DNA from: Azospirillum baldaniorum
GTDB taxonomy: Bacteria > Pseudomonadota > Alphaproteobacteria > Azospirillales > Azospirillaceae
NCBI RefSeq assembly: GCF_003119195.2
Contig: NZ_CP022260.1
Span: 651,501-715,500 of the forward strand
Direction: 5' to 3'
DNA length: 64,000 nucleotides
This document shows, one piece after another, positions 47,089 through 54,884 of the stretch (position 1 is its first letter; every line of letters begins with the position of its first letter). Under the pieces are notes generated by a model. That model saw only the letters and a program-made list of their open reading frames with translations. It did no database searches and had not been told where the DNA came from. The position numbers and the translations under genes were made by a program.

Positions 47089-48228
47089 TCAGCCGCCGGT
47101 CAGATGGCGGGCGATGATGACGCGCATGATTTCGTTGGTGCCTTCGAGAATTTGGTGAACCCGCAGGTCACGGAAAATCCGCTCGATCGGGTACTCCTTG
47201 ATGTAGCCATACCCGCCATGAAGCTGCAGCGCCTCGTTCACCACCTGGAACCCGGCGTCGGTGGCGAAGCGCTTGGCCATGGCGCAATGGGCGGTCGCCT
47301 CCGGCGAGCCGGCGTCGAGGCTGGCGGCGGCGCGGTGCAGCATCAGCCGGGCGGCGTCCAGCTCCGTCGCCATGTCGGCCAGTTTGAACTGAAGCGCCTG
47401 AAAGGCGTTCAGCGGCTTGCCGAACTGCTTGCGCTCCGTGGTGTAGGCGACGGCCTGCTCCAGGCAGAAGCGCGCCCCGCCGACCGAGCAGGCGGCGATG
47501 TTGAGGCGTCCGCCGTCCAGCCCCTTCATGGCGATGCGGAAGCCCTCCCCTTCTTCGCCGATGCGGTTGGCGACGGGGACGCGGCAGTTCTCGAAGATGA
47601 CCGCCGAGGTCGGCTGGCTCTTCCAGCCCAGCTTGTGCTCCTGCTTGCCGAAGGACAGGCCGGGCGTCCCCTTTTCCACGGCGATGCAGGAGATGCCCTT
47701 GGGACCGGGCTCGCCGGTGCGGACCATGCAGACATAGACGTCCGACGTGCCGCCGCCGGAGATGAAGGCCTTCGAGCCGTTCAGCACGTAATGGTCGCCG
47801 ACCCGCTCCGCCCGCGTGCGCAGCGAGGCCGCGTCGGACCCCGCACCCGGCTCGGTCAGGCAGTAGCTGGCGAAATGCTCCATGGTCGTCAGCTTGGGCA
47901 GGAAGCGCTCACGCTGCTCCGCGTTGCCGAAGCGGTCGATCATCCAGGAGGCCATGTTGTGGATGGAGATGTAGGCCGCCGTGGATGGGCAGGCTGCCGA
48001 CAGCTCCTCGAAGATCAGCGCCGCGTCCAGCCGCCCAAGGCCGGAGCCGCCGAACTCCTCCCCCACATAGATGCCGGCGAAGCCGAGTGCCGCGGCCTGT
48101 CGCAGGGTGTCGACGGGAAAGACGCTGTTCTCATCCCAGTGCGCGGCGTTCGGCGCCATTTCCTGCTGCGCGAAGTCGCGCGCCGTGTCGCGGAACGCCT
48201 GCTGCTCCTCCGAAAGCGCAAAATCCAT
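47089..48228 (-). CDS. Isobutyryl-CoA dehydrogenase
   Basis: 379 residues. It oxidises isobutyryl-CoA to methacrylyl-CoA in valine breakdown. Seen: CLTEPGAGSDAASLRTRA, KAFISGGGTSDVYVCMVRTG, GLDGGRLNIAACSVGGARFCLEQA (the isobutyryl-type GGRLNIA...GGA region), LHGGYGYIKEYPIERIFRDLRVHQILEGTNEIMRV with the catalytic Glu. Pairing with mmsB supports the specificity. The start was set at ATG 48228 because GGAGG lies 6 nt upstream; ATG 48234 would place that site directly on the start. It is divergent from a GntR gene. Confidence 0.93.
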   Translation of the reverse strand: MDFALSEEQQAFRDTARDFAQQEMAPNAAHWDENSVFPVDTLRQAAALGFAGIYVGEEFGGSGLGRLDAALIFEELSAACPSTAAYISIHNMASWMIDRFGNAEQRERFLPKLTTMEHFASYCLTEPGAGSDAASLRTRAERVGDHYVLNGSKAFISGGGTSDVYVCMVRTGEPGPKGISCIAVEKGTPGLSFGKQEHKLGWKSQPTSAVIFENCRVPVANRIGEEGEGFRIAMKGLDGGRLNIAACSVGGARFCLEQAVAYTTERKQFGKPLNAFQALQFKLADMATELDAARLMLHRAAASLDAGSPEATAHCAMAKRFATDAGFQVVNEALQLHGGYGYIKEYPIERIFRDLRVHQILEGTNEIMRVIIARHLTGG

Positions 48229-48331
48229 GCGCATCCTCCCCAGAACCGCAGTGGCCCGGAGTCCATGGCGGATCTCCGGTTCTCATTGTTGGGTGGAAGG
48301 ACTATCATGCTGGATACGCGCTGTCCATCTC

Positions 48332-48340
48332 TTGTATACA
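48332..48340. promoter_or_regulatory. TTGTATACA operator, upstream site
   Basis: TTGTATACA, an 8-bp perfect palindrome (TGTATACA) with flanks CTC and CAGAC, lies between the divergent isobutyryl-CoA dehydrogenase and GntR starts. The core TTGTATAC recurs inverted at 49097-49104. Rhizobial MatR binds a TCTTGTATAC-type sequence, as I recall it. Confidence 0.7.
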
Positions 48341-48389
48341 CAGACAGGAGCGGCGGAAGGCCGCGGACGAGGAAGGGGACACGCTCGGG

Positions 48390-49085
48390 ATGAGCGACCG
48401 GATTGCCGCCAGCAAGACCACCGATAAGGGTGCCACCCGCGCCGACGAGGTGCGGCTCGCCATTGAGGAAGACATCTTCCTGGGCCGGCTGCGCCCCGGA
48501 ACGCGGCTGGACGAGGAAAGCCTCGCCCAGCGCTTCAACATCTCCCGCACCCCGATCCGCGAGGCGATCCTCCAACTTGTCCATGCCGGGCTGGTGGAGA
48601 AGCAGCCGCGACAGGGGGCGGTGGTCGCCCCGCTGAAGCTGCACCGCATGGTGCAGATGTTCGAGGTGATGTCGGAAATCGAGGGGCTGTGCGCCCGATT
48701 CGCCGCCCGCCGCATGTCGGAGGAGGAGAAGCAGGCCCTGAAACGCCTGCACGACACCTCGAAAGCGTATATGGAGGCGCGGGAGCTGGACGCTTACTAC
48801 GCGGTCAACCGCTCCTTCCACGAGGCGGTCCAGGCGGGCAGTCACAACGAGCCGCTGCAGGAGATCGCGCGGGGCCTGTTCGCCCGGCTGGCCCCCTACC
48901 GCCGCTACCAGCTCAACCACCCTTACCGCGTCAAGGACAGCTTCACGGAGCATGACGACGTGGTGGAGGCGATCCTCGCCGGCGACCCGGAGGCCGCCTA
49001 CGCCGCCATGCGACGCCACGTGACCATCCAGATCGACATCTTCACCGAGTTCGTGTCCATCATGGGCGGAAACGAAATACAATAG
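48390..49085 (+). CDS. matR: GntR (FadR/FCD subfamily) regulator, MatR-like
   Basis: 231 residues. N-terminal winged helix (TRLDEESLAQRFNISRTPIREAILQLVHAGLVEKQPRQGAVV) and an all-helical FCD ligand domain (about 95-225) with the conserved FHEAV and DSFTEHDDVVEAI metal/ligand His motifs. It lies directly upstream of malonyl-CoA synthetase, the arrangement of MatR, which represses mat genes and responds to malonate. The flanking sites TTGTATACA (48332) and GTATACAA (49097) fit that motif. Divergent valine genes may also be controlled. GGAAGGGGA precedes the start. The symbol is by context and motif, not proof. Confidence 0.78.
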   Translation: MSDRIAASKTTDKGATRADEVRLAIEEDIFLGRLRPGTRLDEESLAQRFNISRTPIREAILQLVHAGLVEKQPRQGAVVAPLKLHRMVQMFEVMSEIEGLCARFAARRMSEEEKQALKRLHDTSKAYMEARELDAYYAVNRSFHEAVQAGSHNEPLQEIARGLFARLAPYRRYQLNHPYRVKDSFTEHDDVVEAILAGDPEAAYAAMRRHVTIQIDIFTEFVSIMGGNEIQ

Positions 49086-49096
49086 GCGGCTATTAC

Positions 49097-49104
49097 GTAT
49101 ACAA
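49097..49104. promoter_or_regulatory. TTGTATAC operator, matB-proximal site
   Basis: GTATACAA (plus strand), the inverse of the TTGTATAC core at 48332-48339, lies 72 bp before the matB start, between the GntR stop and matB. Confidence 0.65.
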
Positions 49105-49176
49105 AGATGTGGTCCACGGCATGCGCCTGTGCTAAACCCTGGGCACCGGATCACCGGGTGCATGGAGGGAATCACG

Positions 49177-50745
49177 ATGTCCGACGTGAGTGGCAATGTG
49201 GGTGGCAATCTGTTCGAGCTGTTCCGTTCCCGCTTTCCGGCGGACCGCAGCCGCCCCTTCGCTGAAACCGAGCCCGGCACGGACAACGCCCGCACCGTCA
49301 CCTACGGCGATCTCGAAGCCCTGACCGGCCGCTACGCCAACCTGCTCGCCGACCTCGGCCTGAAGAAGGGCGACCGGGTTGCCGTGCAGGTGGAGAAGTC
49401 GGTCGAGAACATCATCCTCTACCTCGCCACCGTGCGGGCGGGCGGCGTCTTCCTGCCGCTGAACCCGGCCTACACGAAGGCCGAGGTCGAGTATTTCCTC
49501 ACCGACGCCGAGCCGCACGTCTTCGTCGCCCGCCCCGAATCAGCGGACGCGCTGCGCGAAGTTGCCGACAAGGCCAAGGTCGCCCATCTGCTGACGCTTG
49601 GCACCCATGGCGAGGGCACCCTGCCGGAGCAGGCCGCCGGCAAGGGCACGGACTTCACGACCGTCCCGGCCGAGGCCGACGATCTCGCCGCGATCCTCTA
49701 CACCTCCGGCACCACCGGGCGGTCGAAGGGTGCGATGATGAGCCACCGCAACCTCGGCTCCAACGCGCTGACGCTGCACAAATACTGGGGCTTCCAGCCG
49801 GACGACGTGCTGCTGCACGCCCTGCCGATCTTCCACACGCACGGCCTGTTCGTGGCGACCAACTGCGTGCTGCTGAACGGCTCCTCCATGCTGTTCCTGC
49901 CGAAGTTCGACGCCGAGCAGGTGATGGGGCTGCTGCCGCGCGCCACGGTGATGATGGGTGTGCCGACCTTCTACACCCGCCTGCTCGCCCATCCCGGCCT
50001 GACGCGCGAGGCGACGGCGCATATGCGCCTGTTCGTCTCCGGCTCGGCGCCGCTGCTCGCCGACACACACAAGGAGTTCTCCGCCCGCACCGGCCACGCG
50101 ATCCTGGAGCGCTACGGCATGACGGAGACCGGCATGCTGACCTCCAACCCGCTGGACGGCGACCGCATCCCCGGCACGGTCGGCTTCCCGCTGCCCGAGG
50201 TGTCCGTGCGCGTCGTCAACCCGGAGACTGGTGCCAGCCTCGGCACCGACGAGATCGGCATCATCGAGGTGGCCGGGCCGAACGTCTTCTCCGGCTACTG
50301 GCGGATGCCCGAGAAGACGACGCAGGAGATCAAACCGGACGGCTTCTTCATCACCGGCGACGTCGGCAAGGTGGACGGGCGCGGTTATGTCCACATCGTC
50401 GGGCGGGCCAAGGACCTCATCATCTCCGGCGGCTTCAACGTCTATCCGAAGGAGGTCGAGACGGTCATCGACGGCATCGACGGCGTCGTCGAATCGGCGG
50501 TGGTCGGCGTGCCGCATCCCGACTTCGGCGAGGCGGTGACCGCCGTCGTGCTGCGCAAGCCCGGCAGCGCCACCCCGGACGAGGCCGCGGTGATCGCCGT
50601 CTGCAAGGAGCAGCTCGCCAACTTCAAGGTGCCCAAGCGCGTCTTCTTCATGGACGAGCTGCCGCGCAACGCCATGGGCAAGGTGCAGAAGAACCTGCTG
50701 CGCGACGCCCACAAGGACCTGTTCACCGCGGCAAAGGCGCGCTGA
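49177..50745 (+). CDS. matB: Malonyl-CoA synthetase
   Basis: 522 residues, adenylate-forming. It converts malonate, and in known homologues also methylmalonate, with ATP and CoA to the CoA ester. Seen: YTSGTTGRSKGAMMSH (phosphate loop), LPIFHTHGLF, FVSGSAPLLADTHKEFSARTGH, ERYGMTETGM, TGDVGKVDGRGYVHIVGRAKDLIISGGFNVYPKEVE and NAMGKVQKN with the A10 Lys. The HGL and GGFNVYP features match MatB. The ATG at 49177 has GGAGGG 7 nt upstream. The usual malonyl-CoA decarboxylase (matA) is absent here. Confidence 0.9.
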   Translation: MSDVSGNVGGNLFELFRSRFPADRSRPFAETEPGTDNARTVTYGDLEALTGRYANLLADLGLKKGDRVAVQVEKSVENIILYLATVRAGGVFLPLNPAYTKAEVEYFLTDAEPHVFVARPESADALREVADKAKVAHLLTLGTHGEGTLPEQAAGKGTDFTTVPAEADDLAAILYTSGTTGRSKGAMMSHRNLGSNALTLHKYWGFQPDDVLLHALPIFHTHGLFVATNCVLLNGSSMLFLPKFDAEQVMGLLPRATVMMGVPTFYTRLLAHPGLTREATAHMRLFVSGSAPLLADTHKEFSARTGHAILERYGMTETGMLTSNPLDGDRIPGTVGFPLPEVSVRVVNPETGASLGTDEIGIIEVAGPNVFSGYWRMPEKTTQEIKPDGFFITGDVGKVDGRGYVHIVGRAKDLIISGGFNVYPKEVETVIDGIDGVVESAVVGVPHPDFGEAVTAVVLRKPGSATPDEAAVIAVCKEQLANFKVPKRVFFMDELPRNAMGKVQKNLLRDAHKDLFTAAKAR

Positions 50746-50834
50746 GGCGCGCCGGGCTTTCCTTCTCCGGCCAAATCCGGATAAGGTTCGGCGCTGTTTC
50801 CACCCGCCGGATTCTGGACAGGCCAACGGCGAAT

Positions 50835-50852
50835 CGATACGCTGCCGTATGG
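50835..50852. promoter_or_regulatory. Candidate TetR operator shared with the leucine promoter
   Basis: CGATACG-CTGC-CGTATGG, a 7-4-7 inverted repeat, 17 bp before the proposed TetR start. Its arms match those upstream of isovaleryl-CoA dehydrogenase (33872-33889) at 13 of 14 positions; only the spacer differs. Confidence 0.72.
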
Positions 50853-50869
50853 TCTCCGGAGTGTTGCCG

Positions 50870-51433
50870 ATGGAAGCGAAGACGCTGAACCGCGAATCCT
50901 GGCTGTCCGCCGCCTTTTCCGCCCTGGCGGAGGGCGGCGTCGAGCAGGTGCGGGTCGAGCTTCTGGCCAAGCGGCTGAAGGTGACCAAGGGCAGCTTCTA
51001 CTGGCACTTCCGCGACCGGATGGAGCTGGTGGAGGCGATGCTGGAAGGCTGGAAGACCGGCCGCATCGAGGCGATCAAGGCGCAGACCCGCCTGGACGGC
51101 CGCACGCCCGCCGAAGGGCTGCGCTACGTGCTGTCGCTGTATGGCGGCAGCAGCAACCCGCGCGGCATCGCCATCGAACTGGCGATGCGCGACTGGGCGC
51201 GCCGGGACCCCCGCGCGTCCGAGATCGTGGCGGAGGTCGACCGCGAACGTCTGCGCTGCGTGTCGGACCTGTTCGCCGGCCTGGGACTGGACCCCGACGA
51301 CGCCTTCGCGCGGGCGTATCTGTTCTACTCGTTCATCTTCGGGGAAGGGCTGCTGGCCCGCTCCGCGGCACCGGACCGGTTCGAGAGGGCGCGGGACATC
51401 TGCGGGAAGGTGCTGGTGCCGGAGGGAGTGTAG
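50870..51433 (+). CDS. TetR family transcriptional regulator
   Basis: 187 residues. The N-terminal helix-turn-helix is clear (WLSAAFSALAEGGVEQVRVELLAKRLKVTKGSFYWHFRDRMELVEAMLEGW). The C-terminal part is a helical ligand domain without obvious relatives. The ATG at 50870 has GGAG 9 nt upstream; an ATG at 50849 lies inside the proposed operator and has no ribosome site. The operator upstream matches that of the isovaleryl-CoA dehydrogenase gene, so it may be a LiuQ-like regulator of leucine catabolism. Confidence 0.85.
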   Translation: MEAKTLNRESWLSAAFSALAEGGVEQVRVELLAKRLKVTKGSFYWHFRDRMELVEAMLEGWKTGRIEAIKAQTRLDGRTPAEGLRYVLSLYGGSSNPRGIAIELAMRDWARRDPRASEIVAEVDRERLRCVSDLFAGLGLDPDDAFARAYLFYSFIFGEGLLARSAAPDRFERARDICGKVLVPEGV

Positions 51434-51440
51434 GCGCGTT

Positions 51441-51549
51441 GCCCCCACCCTTCCCACGGCTTCGCCGCGGGCCCCTTCCCTCCCCCGCTTCGCAATGGAG
51501 GGAGTTCATCCCCTCCCCTGCGACAGCGGGGGAGGGTCAGGGAGGGGGC
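51441..51549. repeat. GC-rich palindromic intergenic repeat, family B, copy 4
   Basis: Inverted halves with GCCCCCACCC / GGGAGGGGGC ends plus an inserted hairpin CCCACGGCTTCGCCGCGGGC-like stretch. It lies between convergent stops, 8 nt after the TetR stop and 22 nt from the DUF2336 gene stop. Confidence 0.8.
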
Positions 51550-51570
51550 AAGCGTCGCCCCATCCGCAAG

Positions 51571-52749
51571 TTACGTCCCCGTCCCGCGCACCGGCGCGAA
51601 GGGCAGGCCCGCGTGATCCAGCGCACGGTCGATCACCTCGTCCGACGCGCCGTCGAACAGTTGCAGCAGCAGGTCGTCCACCACCCACTCGTTCGTCGGG
51701 GTCAGGGCGGCGAACAGGTCGGCCATGACCTCCGCCTGGAAATCGTCGCGGCGGTTGTCGCTGCCCTCGTAGCCCATGCGCTTGGCGGTGGCGATCGCCA
51801 CTTGGAAGGGTGGCACCAGGACCGGCGCGACCGACGCCCTTTTCAGCACCGCCCGCAGCCCCAGCGCCCCGTCATCCCAGGCCAGCTTGCGGGCGTTCTC
51901 CGCCGGAATGCCGGCCTTGGCTCCCAGCCCCGCCGCGAACAGCGCGACGTCGCCCGCGCACAGCACGCGGAACAGCAGCGCCGCGGTGAAGCGCCCGTTG
52001 GCGTGCAGCCAGCGGGCCACCGCCTCCACATCCTCGTCGCCGCGCAGCGCCGGGCGCAGCAGCCGCAGCGTTGCCGACTCGCGTCCGCGGTTGGCCAGCC
52101 GGTCCACCAGATCCTTGGACAGGCCATGGCTGTGGGCCAGCGTGGCGCGCATCGCGTCGGACACGAAGGCGATCAGCCGCTCCACCACGGCCAGCGGCAG
52201 GCCGGGGCGGGTCGCCGCGGCCTCACTGACCATGCGCACGCGGCCGAAGCGGTCCAAGGCCCGGTGCAGCGCCGGCTCCGCCAGCTCCGCGCCGGGGTTG
52301 CGCAGCAGAGCGGTCACCACCGCGACGTTGCCGGTCTCGACGACGGCCCCGGCCACCCGCGCCGACACGGTGTGACGGTTGGCGACGGCCATATGCTTGC
52401 CGGCGTCGGGGTCGGACAGCACATCGAGCAGCAATTCGTCGCTGAGGCTTCCGGCGTCGCGCAGGATCGGGAAGGCCACGCGGGCCACGTCCTTCACCAG
52501 CCGTTCGGCCAGCTCCGCGGTCAGCATGGCGTTGTTGCGGATCTGCCAGGCCACCGCCTCGCGCACCGCGACCTGGGCGTCGGCGGCGAAGCAGTGCATG
52601 ACCTCCAGCGCCAGCGACCGTTCGGCGTCGGTCAGCCCGCCTTTCTCCAGATCGCCGGCCAGCTTCTGCATCGTGTCGATGCGGGCCTCCGCCGACGAGG
52701 ATTCGAGCAGGCGCTCGACGTCGCGGATGGACAGGGATGAGTCGGTCAT
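51571..52749 (-). CDS. DUF2336 domain protein
   Basis: 392 residues, largely helical HEAT-like repeats; DUF2336 is common in alphaproteobacteria and has no established function. Seen: DVERLLESSSAEARIDTMQKLAGDLEKGGLTDAERSLALEVMHCFAADAQVAVREAVAWQIRNN-type repeats (only parts informative) and LPLAVVERLIAFVS. No enzyme motifs. The start at 52749 was chosen as the first ATG before the domain. It is 63 bp after a MarR gene, so the two may be co-transcribed. Confidence 0.85.
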   Translation of the reverse strand: MTDSSLSIRDVERLLESSSAEARIDTMQKLAGDLEKGGLTDAERSLALEVMHCFAADAQVAVREAVAWQIRNNAMLTAELAERLVKDVARVAFPILRDAGSLSDELLLDVLSDPDAGKHMAVANRHTVSARVAGAVVETGNVAVVTALLRNPGAELAEPALHRALDRFGRVRMVSEAAATRPGLPLAVVERLIAFVSDAMRATLAHSHGLSKDLVDRLANRGRESATLRLLRPALRGDEDVEAVARWLHANGRFTAALLFRVLCAGDVALFAAGLGAKAGIPAENARKLAWDDGALGLRAVLKRASVAPVLVPPFQVAIATAKRMGYEGSDNRRDDFQAEVMADLFAALTPTNEWVVDDLLLQLFDGASDEVIDRALDHAGLPFAPVRGTGT

Positions 52750-52812
52750 GTGCGGATGCCTGCGGGTGGGAGATGCATAAGGCTGTTCAGTCGAGTCCCT
52801 TAGTCGGGCCAC

Positions 52813-53349
52813 TCAATCGAGTCCCTGCCCGGCGTACCGGACCATGTCGCCCCAGATGCGGTCGAGCCGGCGCAGCGTGCGGTAGGCGGCCTTCAGGTCG
52901 GCCGCCTCCGCCTCGTTGCGCACCAGCGCCGTGGCCTGCACCTGCTCCAGCTTGAACAGATCGTCGCGCAGCGTCCGACCCTTGTCGGTCAGACGCAGGC
53001 GGGCCGTGCGGCGGTCGCGCTGGCTGGCGCCGCGGTCGATGTAGCCGGCCTCAACCAGAATTTTCAGACTGTAGGAGGCGTTGGACCCCAGGTAATAGCC
53101 ACGCTCCATCAGGTCGCGGACCGACGGCTCGTCGTCGCCGATCAGCATGACCATCAGCGCCTGAACCGGCCCGATGTCGTCGACGCCCTGCCGCAGAAGG
53201 CCGGCCCGCACGACGTCCAGGAACCGGCGGTGCATCCGCTCGATCAGCCGGGCCAGCCCGTGATACTCGGCCAGTTCCGCCGCATCGATGGCATCCGGCT
53301 TGTCTTGGGCCGGCTTGGATTCGGCGCCCGCCCGGCGCTGCGTACTCAT
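52813..53349 (-). CDS. MarR family winged-helix regulator, LdtR-like
   Basis: 178 residues. Seen: EYHGLARLIERMHRRFLDVVRAGLLRQG, GPVQALMVMLIGDDE, the recognition region SVRDLMERGYYLGSNASYSLKILVEAGYIDR, and RDRRTARLRLTDKGR wing. This pattern matches the alphaproteobacterial LdtR-type MarR proteins, which control cell-wall and osmotic-stress genes; I base that on recollection of the family. The ATG at 53349 has GGAG 10 nt upstream. The galE gene ends 14 bp away and is on the same strand. Confidence 0.85.
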   Translation of the reverse strand: MSTQRRAGAESKPAQDKPDAIDAAELAEYHGLARLIERMHRRFLDVVRAGLLRQGVDDIGPVQALMVMLIGDDEPSVRDLMERGYYLGSNASYSLKILVEAGYIDRGASQRDRRTARLRLTDKGRTLRDDLFKLEQVQATALVRNEAEAADLKAAYRTLRRLDRIWGDMVRYAGQGLD

Positions 53350-53363
53350 CCCTCGTCTCTCCG

Positions 53364-54383
53364 TCACTCGGCGGCTTGCGCCAGGGCCGGGCCGCGGTAG
53401 CCGCCCGGATGACGGCGGCGCCATTCCCACGCGCTGCCGATGATGCTGTCCAGATCGGGGAAGCGCGGGCTCCAGCCCAACTCGCCCCGGATGCGCTCCG
53501 ACGAGGCGATCAGCATCGCCGGATCGCCGGCGCGGCGCGGCCCGACCTTCACCGGGACCGTCAGCCCGGTGACCCGCTCCGTCGCATCGATCACCTCGCG
53601 GACGCTGTAGCCCGTGCCGTTGCCCAGGTTGAAGCGGACGCTGCGTGTCTCCAGCGCCGGCAGCACCCGCAGGTGCGCATCGGCGAGGTCGCAGACATGG
53701 ACGTAGTCGCGCACGCAGGTGCCGTCCGGCGTCGGGTAGTCGTCGCCGAAGATCTCGATGTGTGAGCGCCGGCCGCTGGCGGCGTCGAGCACCAGCGGGA
53801 TCAGGTGGGTTTCCGGGTCATGATCCTCGCCGATGATCCCGTTCGGATGCGCGCCGGCGGCGTTGAAGTAGCGCAGGCAGGCGGAGCGCAGGCCGTGGCA
53901 GCGGTCCGCCCAATGCAAGGCGCGCTCGATGAAGAACTTGGATTCGCCGTAAGGGCTGCCGGGGTCGATGGTGGTCTCCTCGTCGATCGGCTGGCGCTCC
54001 GGCGTGCCGAACAGGTTGGCGGTCGAGGAGAAGACCATCTTGCGCACGCCGGCCGTGGTCGCCGCGCGAATCAGGTTCAGCGAGTTGACGGTATTGCCGT
54101 GCAGATAGAGATGCGGGTCGCGCATCGATTCGCCGACCAGCGACAGGGCGGCGAAATGGAACACCGCGTCGAAACGCCATTCTGCGAAGACGCGGGTTAG
54201 CGCGTCCATGTCGGCAAGGTCGGCCTCCACGAAGGCAGCGTCGGACGGCACGGCAGCGCGGTGGCCCTGGCGCAGGTTGTCGAGCACGACGACCCGGAAG
54301 CCGCGGTCGAGCAGTTCGGCCACGCAGTGACTGCCGACATAGCCGGCACCGCCGGTCACGAGTACGGTCTGGGGCGTGTTCAT
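53364..54383 (-). CDS. galE: UDP-glucose 4-epimerase
   Basis: 339 residues. It interconverts UDP-glucose and UDP-galactose for surface glycans. Seen: LVTGGAGYVGSHCVAEL (NAD site), HFAALSLVGESM, SSTANLFG, Tyr145-x-x-x-Lys149 in YGESK, RYFNAAGAHPNG, and DYPTPDGTCVRDYVHVCDLADAH (the galE signature). AAGGAAT precedes the start. It lies between a MarR gene and the type I secretion genes, near several glycosyltransferases. Confidence 0.95.
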   Translation of the reverse strand: MNTPQTVLVTGGAGYVGSHCVAELLDRGFRVVVLDNLRQGHRAAVPSDAAFVEADLADMDALTRVFAEWRFDAVFHFAALSLVGESMRDPHLYLHGNTVNSLNLIRAATTAGVRKMVFSSTANLFGTPERQPIDEETTIDPGSPYGESKFFIERALHWADRCHGLRSACLRYFNAAGAHPNGIIGEDHDPETHLIPLVLDAASGRRSHIEIFGDDYPTPDGTCVRDYVHVCDLADAHLRVLPALETRSVRFNLGNGTGYSVREVIDATERVTGLTVPVKVGPRRAGDPAMLIASSERIRGELGWSPRFPDLDSIIGSAWEWRRRHPGGYRGPALAQAAE

Positions 54384-54884
54384 CGTAAATATTCCTTGGA
54401 TTTGAGAAATATTCGTCAGTCCAGGCACCCGCCGGCATCAAAGGATCGTACATCCCCCGGTGGCAAGTGCAAGAGTTCCGCGATGCACCATGCCGCCAAT
54501 TCAGACGGAAGGCCAGTTGACGAAAAAGAGACATGGGCGTCGGGAAATGCTCGGCGCGTGATCGGAAAAATGTTTTGGAACAACATTTTACAGCGCTGCA
54601 AATACCCCTTTCGATCAGTGTCGGACGGGGTAAGGGCTCAAAGTTGTCACACGCCGCAGCGCAGCGTCGGACGTAAGCGGAAATGGTGCGGGAGCAGTCT
54701 TCCCGCAATGGGCGGCCTTTGTCCGGACTTCGTCTCAAAAGGAGTTCATGCGACGCGGCCGCATCTCAACATTTCGTTAACCATGAAACCCTTTGCATGA
54801 CCGGCTTCATGGCCCGCCCCAAAACCTGAGAACGCGGGACTCCGGAACGCGGCTGGAACGCAGGACGCAAGAAAAGGAATCGGC
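54384..54884. other. 501-bp intergenic region between galE and the secretion genes
   Basis: No gene is supported. It contains an AT-rich stretch with an inverted repeat (54567-54589), the ribosome site and likely promoter of the secretion operon near 54740-54884, and several low-GC runs. A frame at 54261-54800 overlaps galE and lacks a site. Confidence 0.5.
54567..54589. promoter_or_regulatory. Inverted repeat upstream of the type I secretion operon
   Basis: AAAATGTT (54567-54574) and AACATTTT (54582-54589) are perfect 8-bp arms around a 7-base loop, 295 bp before the ABC gene and 184 bp before galE. A possible operator; no T-tract makes a terminator unlikely. Confidence 0.5.

Noticed and set aside
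49109..49117. GTGGTCCAC palindrome as another copy of the fusion-regulator operator
   Set aside because: It shares only the GGTCC core and lacks the flanking AT-rich arms of the two 17-bp sites.
49129..49176. Upstream extension of matB from 49129
   Set aside because: The ribosome site GGAGGG fits the ATG at 49177 and the family N terminus starts there.
54261..54800. Plus-strand frame of 179 residues before the secretion operon
   Set aside because: It overlaps the start of galE, has no ribosome site, and its translation shows no motif.
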